A stretch of 64,000 nucleotides of DNA from Kitasatospora sp. GAS204B (GTDB lineage Bacteria > Actinomycetota > Actinomycetes > Streptomycetales > Streptomycetaceae): the NCBI RefSeq assembly GCF_029892155.1, contig NZ_JARZAG010000007.1, forward strand, positions 186,001 through 250,000, given 5' to 3'. Of this stretch, positions 25,702 through 33,925 are shown one piece after another. The notes under the pieces are model-generated. The model had not been told where the DNA came from. It made no database searches and worked only from the letters and a program-made list of their open reading frames with translations. The position numbers and the translations under genes were made by a program. Position 1 is the first letter of the stretch, and the number at the start of each line of letters is the position of its first letter.

Positions 25702-25884
25702 CTAGATCGAGGAGTTGAAGGCGGCCACCGCGATCTGGCTCGAATCCGCCCCCGGCAGCGCCCGATAGAGGGCCGCGGTGAGCTCATCGACCCCCAGGGT
25801 GGCCAGTTCGTCCAGCGACACGCGGGCACCGGCCGGCAGGTCGGCGTGCTCGGCAAGGGCGGGAGCCAGAGTCGTCGTAGTCAT
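25702..25884 (-). CDS. fxsA: FxsA: FxSxx-COOH RiPP precursor peptide
   Basis: A 60-residue precursor. The leader (about residues 1-50) contains the helical recognition-like stretch LDELATLGVDELTAALYRAL. The core is the C-terminal AAFNSSI, matching the family signature F-x-S-x-x-COOH. FxsB-type enzymes form a three-residue cyclophane across Phe-Asn-Ser. Only one F-x-S motif is present, so a single ring is predicted. GAAGAGGA lies about 10 nt before the ATG. Confidence 0.93.
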   Translation of the reverse strand: MTTTTLAPALAEHADLPAGARVSLDELATLGVDELTAALYRALPGADSSQIAVAAFNSSI

Positions 25885-26150
25885 GTCGCGTGGTCCTCTT
25901 CGGGGAGCCGCGGTTCAACTGCCGCGGGTGTGGGTAAAAAGTAGCCCCTTGTGGAGTCCATAGCAGGCCAATCGGCACAAGTGGCGTGCGTTGTCCGAGG
26001 TCGGGCCGCCGACTACACCGCCCCCGAGCTGCGACGACCTGCTGACTTGCCGTTCGGACTGGTCCGGGCGGCGGAGAAATACCACCCGGGCGGGCTACAT
26101 CGTTTCGCGTATCGGGGTGCCGTCCGAGCGCAACCGCCGTCTACTCGGCC
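25885..26150 (-). promoter_or_regulatory. Upstream region of the fxs operon
   Basis: 266 bp between pdxH and fxsA, both on the minus strand. It is more AT-rich near 25930-25950 (a run of five A on the plus strand). A CCGCGG hexamer occurs twice (25908-25913 and 25922-25927) around TTCAACTG and could serve as an operator or leader structure. No full -35/-10 pair could be fixed, but this is the only gap that can hold the operon promoter. Confidence 0.45.
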
Positions 26151-26834
26151 TCACGGGCAGAGTCGCCGCACCGTCCACCCGTCCCCGTCCGCCGCGTACA
26201 CCAGCCGGTCGTGCAGCCGGTTCGGCCGCCCCTGCCAGAACTCCACCGCCTCCGGGACCACTCGGAACCCGCCCCAGAACGGCGGCACCGGCACGCCCTC
26301 CCCCTCGGGGTAGCGGGAGGCGAGCTCGGCGTAGCGCCGCTCCAGCACCTCGCGGGAGGCGACCGGGCTGGACTGCTCGCTGGCCCAGGCGCCCAGCTGC
26401 GAGCCGTGCGGGCGGGTGCGGAAGTACGCGGCGGTCTCGTCCCGGCCGGTCCGCTCCACGCTGCCGCTGACGATCACCTGACGCTGGATCGGATGCCAGG
26501 GGAAGAGCAGCGCGGCGTGCGGATTGGCCGTCAGTTCGGTGCCCTTGCGCGAGCCGTAGTTGGTGAAGAAGACGAATCCGCGCTCGTCGAACCCCTTGAG
26601 CAGCACGGTCCGGGCGCTGGGGCGGCCCGCGGCGTCGGCGGTGGAGAGCACCATGGCGTTCGCCTCGGCGATCCCGGCCCGCTCGGCCTGCGCGAACCAG
26701 CGGCTGAACTGGGTCACCGGATCGGGAGCCAGCTCGTGCTCGGACAGACCCGCCTCGGCGTACTGGCGGCGCATCCGGGCGAGGTCGGGGGCGGAATGGT
26801 GGTGCGCGGCCTGGGCGCTTTCCGGAGTCTGCAC
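26151..26834 (-). CDS. pdxH: Pyridoxamine 5'-phosphate oxidase
   Basis: FMN-dependent oxidation of PNP/PMP to pyridoxal 5'-phosphate. The 227-residue form shows FMN-site motifs [20 protein letters not shown] and [19 protein letters not shown], the substrate loop [15 protein letters not shown], and the C-terminal signature [13 protein letters not shown]. The GTG at 26834 is a choice made on expected N-terminus; a GTG at 26876 would add 14 residues. It is divergent from citrate synthase. Confidence 0.93.
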   Translation of the reverse strand: MQTPESAQAAHHHSAPDLARMRRQYAEAGLSEHELAPDPVTQFSRWFAQAERAGIAEANAMVLSTADAAGRPSARTVLLKGFDERGFVFFTNYGSRKGTELTANPHAALLFPWHPIQRQVIVSGSVERTGRDETAAYFRTRPHGSQLGAWASEQSSPVASREVLERRYAELASRYPEGEGVPVPPFWGGFRVVPEAVEFWQGRPNRLHDRLVYAADGDGWTVRRLCP

Positions 26835-27159
26835 GCCAACATCATCCCGTACGACAAGCAGCGGACCACGCTCCACCTATGGAATCTCGACATCAAGAGA
26901 TATGGTGTCTCGCCAACGCTTCGCCCCCTACGGTCCGGACCGATGTCCGAAACGCGCCGGTTCGCACCGGAAGATCCCCGGTGTCCACCGTGTCGGATGT
27001 GAGGTCGAGCGGCCCTTTGGGCAACATCACCGCAGTGGTGTATGGCGCAATGCACCCAGTGCCTGCCACTCTGGCACCGAGTGCCAAACACCAAAACGGT
27101 CACTGGCCACGTCGCCCCACCCAGGCGGCCGGCCCGTCACGTCACTGAGGAGCCGCGTG
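26835..27159. other. Divergent spacer between pdxH and citrate synthase
   Basis: 325 bp with no supported gene. It is the promoter region for both flanking genes and holds the dyad at 27064-27086. AT content is locally raised around 26870-26910, consistent with promoters. Confidence 0.4.
27064..27086. promoter_or_regulatory. Inverted-repeat operator candidate upstream of citrate synthase
   Basis: The minus strand reads TGGCACTC, 7 nt, GAGTGGCA, with one mismatch between arms; within it TGGCAC-CGA-GTGCCA is perfect (27072-27086). It resembles the HrcA CIRCE core (GCACTC/GAGTGC) but the spacer is 7 rather than 9 nt, so it is probably a different site. Confidence 0.35.
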
Positions 27160-28260
27160 ATGTCCGATTTCGTACCCGGGCTTGAGGGAGTCATCGCTTT
27201 CGAGAGCGAGATCGCCGAGCCGGACCGCGAGGGCGGTGCGCTGCGCTACCGCGGCGTGGACATCGACGAGCTGGTCGGGCATGTCTCGTTCGGCAACGTC
27301 TGGGGTCTGCTGGTCGACGGCAAGTTCAACCCCGGCCTGCCGTCCGCCGAGCCCTTCCCGATCCCGGTGCACTCCGGCGACATCCGGGTCGACGTGCAGT
27401 CCGCGCTCGCCATGCTCGCCCCGGTCTGGGGCCTGAAGCCGCTGCTCGACATCTCCGCCGAGCAGGCCCGCGACGACCTCGCCCGCGCGGCGGTCATGGC
27501 GCTCTCCTACGTCGCGCAGTCCGCGCGCGGCCAGGGCCTGCCGATGGTCCCGCAGAGCGAGATCGACAAGGCCGAGACGGTCGTCGAGCGCTTCATGATC
27601 CGCTGGCGCGGCGAGCCGGACCCCAAGCACGTCAAGGCGATCGACGCCTACTGGACCTCGGCCGCCGAGCACGGCATGAACGCCTCCACCTTCACCGCCC
27701 GGGTCATCGCCTCCACCGGCGCCGACGTCGCCGCCGCGCTGTCCGGCGCGGTCGGCGCGATGTCCGGCCCGCTGCACGGCGGCGCCCCCTCGCGGGTGCT
27801 CGGCATGATCGAGGAGATCGAGCGCACCGGCGACGCCGCCAAGTGGGTCAAGAACGCCCTCGACAAGGGCGAGCGCCTGATGGGCTTCGGCCACCGCGTC
27901 TACCGCGCCGAGGACCCGCGCGCCCGCGTGCTGCGCCGCACCGCCAAGGAGCTCGGCGCGCCGCGCTTCGAGATCGCCGAGGCGCTGGAGAAGGCCGCCC
28001 TGGAGGAGCTGCACAACCGCCGCCCCGACCGGGTGCTGGCCACCAACGTGGAGTTCTGGGCCGCCATCATGCTGGACTTCGCCGAGGTCCCGGCGCACAT
28101 GTTCACCTCGATGTTCACCTGCGCCCGCACCGCCGGCTGGTCGGCGCACATCCTGGAGCAGAAGCGCACCGGCCGCCTGGTCCGCCCCGCCGCCCGCTAC
28201 ATCGGCCCGGCCGCCCGCAGCCCGCGCGAGATCGAGGGCTACGACTCGATCGCGCGCTGA
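27160..28260 (+). CDS. Citrate synthase (second type, 366 aa)
   Basis: Condenses acetyl-CoA with oxaloacetate. Key regions are visible: MSGPLHGGAPSRVLGMIEEI with the first catalytic His, LMGFGHRVYRAEDPRARVL with the second, and AAIMLDFAEVPAHMFTSMF with the catalytic-Asp region. It lacks the N-terminal domain of long GltA enzymes and corresponds to the short actinobacterial type placed beside pdxH. ATG 27160 was chosen with GAGG 8 nt upstream. Confidence 0.93.
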   Translation: MSDFVPGLEGVIAFESEIAEPDREGGALRYRGVDIDELVGHVSFGNVWGLLVDGKFNPGLPSAEPFPIPVHSGDIRVDVQSALAMLAPVWGLKPLLDISAEQARDDLARAAVMALSYVAQSARGQGLPMVPQSEIDKAETVVERFMIRWRGEPDPKHVKAIDAYWTSAAEHGMNASTFTARVIASTGADVAAALSGAVGAMSGPLHGGAPSRVLGMIEEIERTGDAAKWVKNALDKGERLMGFGHRVYRAEDPRARVLRRTAKELGAPRFEIAEALEKAALEELHNRRPDRVLATNVEFWAAIMLDFAEVPAHMFTSMFTCARTAGWSAHILEQKRTGRLVRPAARYIGPAARSPREIEGYDSIAR

Positions 28261-28296
28261 CGCCTGAATCGCGCTGACGCCCGATCAGCTGCTCTT

Positions 28297-28340
28297 CGCC
28301 GTCCGGCCGCTGGAGATCACATCTCAGCGGCCGGACGGCG
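28297..28340 (+). terminator. Terminator of citrate synthase
   Basis: A 16-bp perfect GC stem (CGCCGTCCGGCCGCTG and its complement) extends through a bulged G into AGAT/ATCT around a 3-nt loop. It begins 36 bp after the stop codon, ahead of serC. Confidence 0.85.
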
Positions 28341-28365
28341 GGCGCTGGGCCCACGGCCCGACCAG

Positions 28366-29499
<1,134 letters not shown>

Positions 29500-29515
29500 C
29501 CCACTGACGACGGAA

Positions 29516-29550
29516 GGAAGGGCCGCTGCCGGCGAGGCAGCGGCCCTTCC
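29516..29550. terminator. Terminator between serC and a convergent small gene
   Basis: A perfect 15-bp stem (29516-29530 with 29536-29550) and a 5-nt loop, 17 bp past the serC stop. It can serve both convergent strands. Confidence 0.88.
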
Positions 29551-29566
29551 GCCGTTTGCGGGCGCG

Positions 29567-29656
29567 CTACTTCTGCAGCAGCGCGCCGATCGCGACCGCC
29601 ACCAGGATCAGCAGGAAGGCGCCGGAGACGATACGGGTTCGAGTCTTGGGGTCCAC
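29567..29656 (-). CDS. Small single-pass membrane protein (29 aa)
   Basis: From GTG 29656: a basic start (VDPKTRTRIVSG) followed by one transmembrane helix (AFLLILVAVAIGALL) and QK at the end. The Lys/Arg-then-helix pattern and position just before a terminator make it a plausible tiny membrane protein, and I recall similar MDPKTR-start peptides in streptomycetes. No clear ribosome site was found. Confidence 0.45.
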   Translation of the reverse strand: MDPKTRTRIVSGAFLLILVAVAIGALLQK

Positions 29657-29688
29657 TGTTTGAGCGTACCCGGCCGGGATGAGCGCTT

Positions 29689-30453
29689 TCAGAGGTGGGA
29701 GCCCCCGGTGGCGTCCAGCAACTGGCCGGTCACCCAGCGGGCGTCGGCCGAGGCCACGAAGGCGACCACGTCGGCCACGTCGGCGGCGGTGCCGATCCGG
29801 TTGAAGGCCGAGGACGCCGCGGCCCCGACCCGGGCCGCGTCGTCGGCCAGCCAGTCGGCATTGATGTCGGTGTCGGTGACTCCCGGCGCCACCGTGTTGA
29901 CCGTCACACCACGGGCGCCCAGCTGCTGGGCCAGCGTCTTGGTGAACACGTCCAGCGCGCCCTTGGTGGCCGAGTAGGCGATCAGGCCGGGCATGGCTAT
30001 CCGAGTCACACCGGAGGAGATGTTGACGATCCGGCCACCGTCCCGCAGGCGGTCGAGGCCCTGCTGGATGATGAAGAACGGCGCCTTGACGTTGACCGCG
30101 AAGACCTGGTCGTAGTCGGCCTCGGCCACCTCCTCGATGGTCCCCCGGGCCGCGATCCCAGCGTTGTTGACCAGGATGTCGAGACCGGAGGCACCGCTGT
30201 GGGCGGCCAGCGCCGCGTCGAACGCGGCCCAGAGCGCCGCCGCGTCGCCCGGCACGCCCAGCTCGGCGCCGAGCGCGAACGCCTGCCCGCCGGCCGCCTC
30301 GATCTCGGCCACCGTCTGCTTGGCGGCCGCCTCGTTGCTCCCGTAGTGCACCCCCACCAGCGCGCCCTCGCGCGCCAGCCGCAGCGCGATCCCCTTGCCG
30401 ATCCCCCGGCTGCCGCCGGTCACCAGGGCCGTCTTCCCCGCAAGCCTGCTCAT
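29689..30453 (-). CDS. Short-chain dehydrogenase/reductase
   Basis: A 254-residue classical SDR: TGGSRGIG cofactor motif, NNAG, a catalytic Ser in NISSGV, and YSATK with the Tyr-x3-Lys pair. It uses NAD(P)H on an unknown carbonyl or alcohol. It is divergent from a TetR gene with two matching operators in the spacer, so it is almost certainly the regulated target. ATG 30453 avoids reading through the operator region. Confidence 0.92.
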   Translation of the reverse strand: MSRLAGKTALVTGGSRGIGKGIALRLAREGALVGVHYGSNEAAAKQTVAEIEAAGGQAFALGAELGVPGDAAALWAAFDAALAAHSGASGLDILVNNAGIAARGTIEEVAEADYDQVFAVNVKAPFFIIQQGLDRLRDGGRIVNISSGVTRIAMPGLIAYSATKGALDVFTKTLAQQLGARGVTVNTVAPGVTDTDINADWLADDAARVGAAASSAFNRIGTAADVADVVAFVASADARWVTGQLLDATGGSHL

Positions 30454-30465
30454 CGCACCCCACCA

Positions 30466-30487
30466 TTCTGTAGCAGTCGCTATGGAA
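30466..30487. promoter_or_regulatory. TetR operator 1
   Basis: TTCTGTAGC, 4 nt, GCTATGGAA: a 22-bp inverted repeat with 7 of 9 pairs matching. It lies 13 bp upstream of the SDR start codon and shares its left arm exactly with operator 2. Confidence 0.7.
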
Positions 30488-30503
30488 AGGACCGTAGCAC
30501 GGT

Positions 30504-30525
30504 TTCTGTAGCGGGCGATATAGAA
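30504..30525. promoter_or_regulatory. TetR operator 2, overlapping the tetR -10 box
   Basis: TTCTGTAGC, 4 nt, GATATAGAA: same length and left arm as operator 1, centre-to-centre distance 38 bp. It overlaps TAGAAT (30521-30526), which ends 6 nt before the tetR ATG, so binding would block tetR transcription. Confidence 0.7.
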
Positions 30526-30532
30526 TTTGGGC

Positions 30533-31141
30533 ATGCCGACTCCCCCGCCCCGTGGCCGCCCCCGGTCCTTCGACCGCGCGGCGGCCCTGGACGCCGCCAC
30601 CATGCTGTTCTGGGAGCGGGGCTACGAGGCGACCTCGATCGCCGACCTGACCGAGGCGATGGGCATCCGGGCCCCCAGCCTCTACGCGGCCTTCGGCGAC
30701 AAGCGCTCGCTCTTCGAGGAGGCGGTGGCCGGGTTCCGCCACACCCACGGCGCCTACGTGGCGCGCGCGCTGGCCGAGGAGCCGACGGTGCGGGCGGGGA
30801 TCGCGCGACTGCTCCGGGACTCAGCAACGGAGTTCACCACGCCAGGCCGGCCGCACGGCTGCCTGGTGATCAGCGCTGGGGTCAACTGCGGCAGCCCGCA
30901 GGTGCGGGAGCAGCTGCGGGCGATCCGGGAGGGCAGCGTCGCGGACTTCGAACGCCTGATCGCGGCGGCGGTGGCCAGCGGCGAGGAGCCGCCCGAGACC
31001 GACCCGGGCACCCTGGCCCGGCTCACCGCCGCGGTGCTGCAGGGGATGTCGCAGCAGTCCAGGGACGGGGTCGGGCGGGCGGAGCTGGAGCTGCTCGCGG
31101 CGGCGGCGATGCGCGCGTGGCCGCCGCTCAGGAGCGAGTGA
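30533..31141 (+). CDS. TetR/AcrR-family transcriptional regulator
   Basis: 202 residues. The N-terminal HTH reads AATMLFWERGYEATSIADLTEAMGIRAPSLYAAFGDKRSLF, and the C-terminal part is the TetR_C ligand-binding type seen in AcrR/RutR-like proteins (PHGCLVISAGVNCGSPQVREQL). It should repress itself and the divergent SDR through the two operators. Start ATG 30533; TTG 30527 is unlikely. Its 3' end overlaps thpR by 14 bp, tail to tail. Confidence 0.92.
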   Translation: MPTPPPRGRPRSFDRAAALDAATMLFWERGYEATSIADLTEAMGIRAPSLYAAFGDKRSLFEEAVAGFRHTHGAYVARALAEEPTVRAGIARLLRDSATEFTTPGRPHGCLVISAGVNCGSPQVREQLRAIREGSVADFERLIAAAVASGEEPPETDPGTLARLTAAVLQGMSQQSRDGVGRAELELLAAAAMRAWPPLRSE

Positions 31142-31703
31142 GCGGCCAGCGGTCCACGACGGTGTAGCGCGAGCCGCCGCTGGCGAAGTCGCTGCGCATC
31201 AACTGAAACTCCGTCACCGGCCACTCCACACCCTGGAACTCCTCCAACCGCTCGGCCGCCGTGCGCAGCGCGGCGCGCTCCTCGCGCCCGGGGTGGCCAC
31301 CGCGCCCGGTGCGGGCGAGGGTGAGGTGGGGGTGGAAGTCGAGTTCGGCGTCCGGCGTTTCGGCGACCTCGGCCGTCACCGTGAGCACCGCCCGGGCCAG
31401 CGAACGCAACGCCCACGTCTGCCCGGCCAGCCCGACCCAGAGGACGCGGTCACCGAAGTGCCCACCACCAGCGAGGCGGAGGCGGTGCGCTTGGTAGCCG
31501 AGCGCGGTCTGCGCGAGGGCCTCGCGGAGGGCCGGGAGTTGGTCGTCGGGCACCGAGCCGAGGAACGCGAGGGTGAGGTGCCAGCCCTCCTCAGCCGTCC
31601 AGCGCAGGCGCTCCGCGCCGGGGAGCGTGCGGAGGGGGGTGGTGGCGTCGGCGAGTTCGCGGACCGCTTCGGGGGAGGGGTGGACGGCGACGAAGAGTCT
31701 CAT
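31128..31703 (-). CDS. thpR: RNA 2',3'-cyclic phosphodiesterase (2H family)
   Basis: 191 residues with the two H-x-T/S-x motifs that define the family: HLTLAFLG and HLTLAR. The N-terminus MRLFVAVHPS is typical. The enzyme opens 2',3'-cyclic phosphates on RNA ends and can ligate tRNA halves in vitro. A single-gene unit here. Confidence 0.92.
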   Translation of the reverse strand: MRLFVAVHPSPEAVRELADATTPLRTLPGAERLRWTAEEGWHLTLAFLGSVPDDQLPALREALAQTALGYQAHRLRLAGGGHFGDRVLWVGLAGQTWALRSLARAVLTVTAEVAETPDAELDFHPHLTLARTGRGGHPGREERAALRTAAERLEEFQGVEWPVTEFQLMRSDFASGGSRYTVVDRWPLTRS

Positions 31704-31706
31704 GAG

Positions 31707-31910
31707 CTAGAGCATGGCAAGCGAACCCGCCTTGACGCCCGCAAGGAACGCCGTGAAGGAGGCGACGGGGAAGGTGAGGGCGGGGCCCTCGGGGTCCTTG
31801 GAGTCACGCACGGGGACGAGGCCTCGGGTAGCGGACTGTGGGGCCCATTCGACGCACGCGCCGCCACTCGCGCCCGAGTAGCTGCTCTTGATCCACGTAA
31901 TGTTGGTCAT
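31707..31910 (-). CDS. DUF397 protein
   Basis: 67 residues from ATG 31910: ITWIKSSYSGASGGACVEWA, then VPVRDSKDPEGPALTFPVASFTAFLAGVKAG, the full DUF397 signature. DUF397 proteins form regulator pairs with upstream XRE/DUF5753 proteins in streptomycetes (Scr1/Scr2 and BldB-like systems). It is encoded directly after such a gene and overlaps it by 107 bp, far more than usual. Confidence 0.87.
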   Translation of the reverse strand: MTNITWIKSSYSGASGGACVEWAPQSATRGLVPVRDSKDPEGPALTFPVASFTAFLAGVKAGSLAML

Positions 31911-32748
31911 CGGCCATTCCCTCCATGACACTTCGGATCAGCTCAGCAGATTCCCTCTGAGACAGGGCCTGCGCGCGCAGCCGATCATACTCATCGACGT
32001 ACCGACTCACTTGGCGTGCGCTGTCGATGAAGTGTCCCTGATCAAGACTCTCCGAATAGACGCGCTTCTGACCACTCGTCTGTTCAAGAATGAGCATGCC
32101 ACTCATAGACATTCGCGCAGCGTCGCCTTCCCGCAACGGGAGCACCTGGATGACAGCATCGGCCATCCGCATCATCTTCAGCAGATGGGCATGCTGCGCT
32201 CGCATCACAGCCGGACTCCCCACAACACGCCGTAGCACTGCCTCGTCGACCACGGCGACCAGGTGAGGTCTGCCAGATGCGAACCTTCGGCTCTGCCGAG
32301 CAAGCCTCTCTCTGACTTTCGCCTCGGTCTCCGCAGGGTTGTAGGAGACGAACAGTGCACGCATGTATTCCTCGGTCTGCAGCAGGCCGGGCATCCGCCC
32401 GGTGGCGAGTTCATACAACCGAACTGCTTGCCCCTCCAGCTTCCGATACTCCTCATAGGCGTCCCAGTTCGGATGCGGCCGTGACAAGTACGGCTCCACC
32501 AGCTTGAACGCCGCCACCAACAACCCACCCGCCCCCAGCGCCTCATCCAGCCTCCTGGCCCACGATTCGTCTGGCTGGACCTTGCCCAGCTCCAGGTGGC
32601 TGATCATCGTCTGATGAGTTGTCAGCAGGTCAGCCAGTTGCGCCTGCGTCAGCCCCTTCTCCTCCCGGAGCATCCGCAGCACCCTGCCCCAAGTCATCGG
32701 CCCCTCGTCCGACACCCCACCGTCAAGGACTTCCAGCTCCACGACCAT
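31804..32748 (-). CDS. XRE-family regulator with DUF5753 domain
   Basis: 314 residues. The HTH reads LRMLREEKGLTQAQLADLLTTHQTMISHLELG; the DUF5753 part includes LQTEEYMRALF and VVDEAVLRRVVGSPAVMRAQ. The family partners a DUF397 protein, present here downstream. The last ~36 residues are Arg-rich, non-conserved and read through the DUF397 gene in another frame, which looks like loss of the ancestral stop. Codons are less GC-biased than in neighbours. ATG 32748 was chosen, with GAGGGG 7 nt upstream. Confidence 0.87.
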   Translation of the reverse strand: MVVELEVLDGGVSDEGPMTWGRVLRMLREEKGLTQAQLADLLTTHQTMISHLELGKVQPDESWARRLDEALGAGGLLVAAFKLVEPYLSRPHPNWDAYEEYRKLEGQAVRLYELATGRMPGLLQTEEYMRALFVSYNPAETEAKVRERLARQSRRFASGRPHLVAVVDEAVLRRVVGSPAVMRAQHAHLLKMMRMADAVIQVLPLREGDAARMSMSGMLILEQTSGQKRVYSESLDQGHFIDSARQVSRYVDEYDRLRAQALSQRESAELIRSVMEGMADDQHYVDQEQLLGREWRRVRRMGPTVRYPRPRPRA

Positions 32749-32792
32749 GATCATCCCCTCAACAGTCTTGGCAGCTCTCTTACCCAACCGCT

Positions 32793-32810
32793 TGTGACGC
32801 CATGGTCACA
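32793..32810. promoter_or_regulatory. Palindrome TGTGAC-N6-GTCACA in divergent spacer
   Basis: A perfect 6-bp inverted repeat between the XRE gene and the plus-strand cassette. It looks like a CRP half-site pair but with two extra spacer bases (TGTGA-N8-TCACA), so an operator for the XRE protein is as likely. Confidence 0.4.
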
Positions 32811-32903
32811 CCACGAGACTGAAGTGCGCAGGGAAAACGGCCAAAATCCTCCTCTTTGCCCTGCTCTGCCATGATCTGCCACCAGTCGCGGAGCCCATCT
32901 GCC

Positions 32904-33230
32904 ATGACAAGCCATCCCCACCCCACCACTCCCCCTCCCCCGCCCTACATCGAGCGCGGCCTGCCCGAGTGCGAGTGCCCGGCCGACTGCGGCGGTCGGC
33001 CCGAACTCTTCCTCCGCCTCACCCCGCCCTACCCCACCGTCGACCCCTACAGCAGCACACCCCCGGACCACCCCCACGAACCCCGCAAGCGCGGCGAGTT
33101 GGTCTACGACTCGCTCAACCAACGCCTCGGCGTCGTCATGGACCGCACCCGCGACCTCGTCTACCTCCGTCCGGAGCGCGGCGGCCCCGAGTGGGAGGTC
33201 GACGCGAAGTGGCTGGTGCAGTCCCCATGA
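32904..33230 (+). CDS. Hypothetical protein, first gene of a three-gene cassette
   Basis: 108 residues from ATG 32904. A Pro-rich start is followed by a Cys cluster (CECPADCGG) and a C-terminal strand-rich part (LVYDSLNQRLGVVMDRTRDLVYLRP, GGPEWEVDAKWL). The C-terminal motif recurs in small streptomycete proteins near XRE/DUF397 genes. Its stop overlaps the next start (ATGA at 33227). Confidence 0.6.
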   Translation: MTSHPHPTTPPPPPYIERGLPECECPADCGGRPELFLRLTPPYPTVDPYSSTPPDHPHEPRKRGELVYDSLNQRLGVVMDRTRDLVYLRPERGGPEWEVDAKWLVQSP

Positions 33231-33430
33231 CCCACCCCCGCCGCCAAGCGGCCGCCGCCCTGGCCGACTTCACCACCGCCCTCACCGACGCGGACCTCGA
33301 CCTCCCCGAACCCGGCGACGGCTGGCTCATCACCCACGAGGGCTCCGTCCTGGTCCGCCTCCGCCCGTTCCACCTCACCGAACTCCACCAACTCGCCCGC
33401 GCCATCCGCTCCCTGGACGCCAACACGTGA
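33227..33430 (+). CDS. Small hypothetical protein, second gene of the cassette
   Basis: 67 residues, acidic and mostly helical (QAAAALADFTTALTDADLDLP, then LVRLRPFHLTELHQLARAI). It overlaps both neighbours by 4 bp, which supports translation in a coupled unit. No family is recognised. Confidence 0.6.
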   Translation: MTHPRRQAAAALADFTTALTDADLDLPEPGDGWLITHEGSVLVRLRPFHLTELHQLARAIRSLDANT

Positions 33431-33897
33431 CCGTCCGCCTCCTCACCGTGCGCGCCGTCCTCCTCCACCCCGACGACTCCACCGTGCTGCTGCTGCACCT
33501 CACCGCCCACCCGTGCCGCCAACTCCCGGGCGGGCCGGCCGATCCGGACGTCCCCCCGCACCTCGCCGCCCGCCGCCACGTCCTGGCCCAGCTCGGCCTG
33601 GACCTGCGCTTCACCGCTACCGACCTCGCAGCGGTCGACTACACCGCCTCCGATCTCCAGACCCCGGAGACCGTCGCCTTCCTCTTCACCAAGCCCCTCA
33701 CTCCGGCCCAGACCGCCCTCGCCCGGATCCCCGACACCGCCGCCCCCACCCTGCACGGCTACACCTGGGCCAACCCCCCCCCCGCCAACCCCACCCCCTG
33801 CGACCGCGCCCCCCTCCACCACGCCACCCTCACCCTGGCCCGCCACCACTCCCCCACGGCCCCGGCCTACTTCGTCGCGGGCCACCCGCCGGACTAG
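33427..33897 (+). CDS. Degenerate Nudix-like protein
   Basis: 156 residues starting GTG with a GTGA overlap. The fold pattern is Nudix: VRAVLLHPDDSTVLLL, LPGGPADPDVPPHLAARRHVLAQLGLDL, then ETVAFLFTKPL. The Nudix box should read GX5EX7REUXEEXGU, but the catalytic Glu residues are missing (RHVLAQLG replaces REVxEExG), so it is probably not a hydrolase. It may bind a nucleotide or protein. C-terminal Pro/His-rich stretch. Confidence 0.65.
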   Translation: MTVRLLTVRAVLLHPDDSTVLLLHLTAHPCRQLPGGPADPDVPPHLAARRHVLAQLGLDLRFTATDLAAVDYTASDLQTPETVAFLFTKPLTPAQTALARIPDTAAPTLHGYTWANPPPANPTPCDRAPLHHATLTLARHHSPTAPAYFVAGHPPD

Positions 33898-33925
33898 CGC
33901 TTCCCGAAGGGCTGCTGATGCGCGG

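Noticed and set aside
23020-25944. Plus-strand open frame of 974 codons opposite fxsB
   Set aside because: Shadow of the fxsB frame; it has repetitive R/G/Q composition and no family.
27064-27086. True CIRCE/HrcA site
   Set aside because: The spacer is 7 nt instead of 9, one arm has a mismatch, and no heat-shock gene is adjacent.
29630-29660. tRNA T-arm-like GGTTCGAGTC
   Set aside because: No cloverleaf around it; it is part of the small membrane protein gene on the minus strand.
32793-32810. Canonical CRP site
   Set aside because: TGTGA and TCACA are separated by 8 nt instead of 6, so it was listed only as a palindrome.
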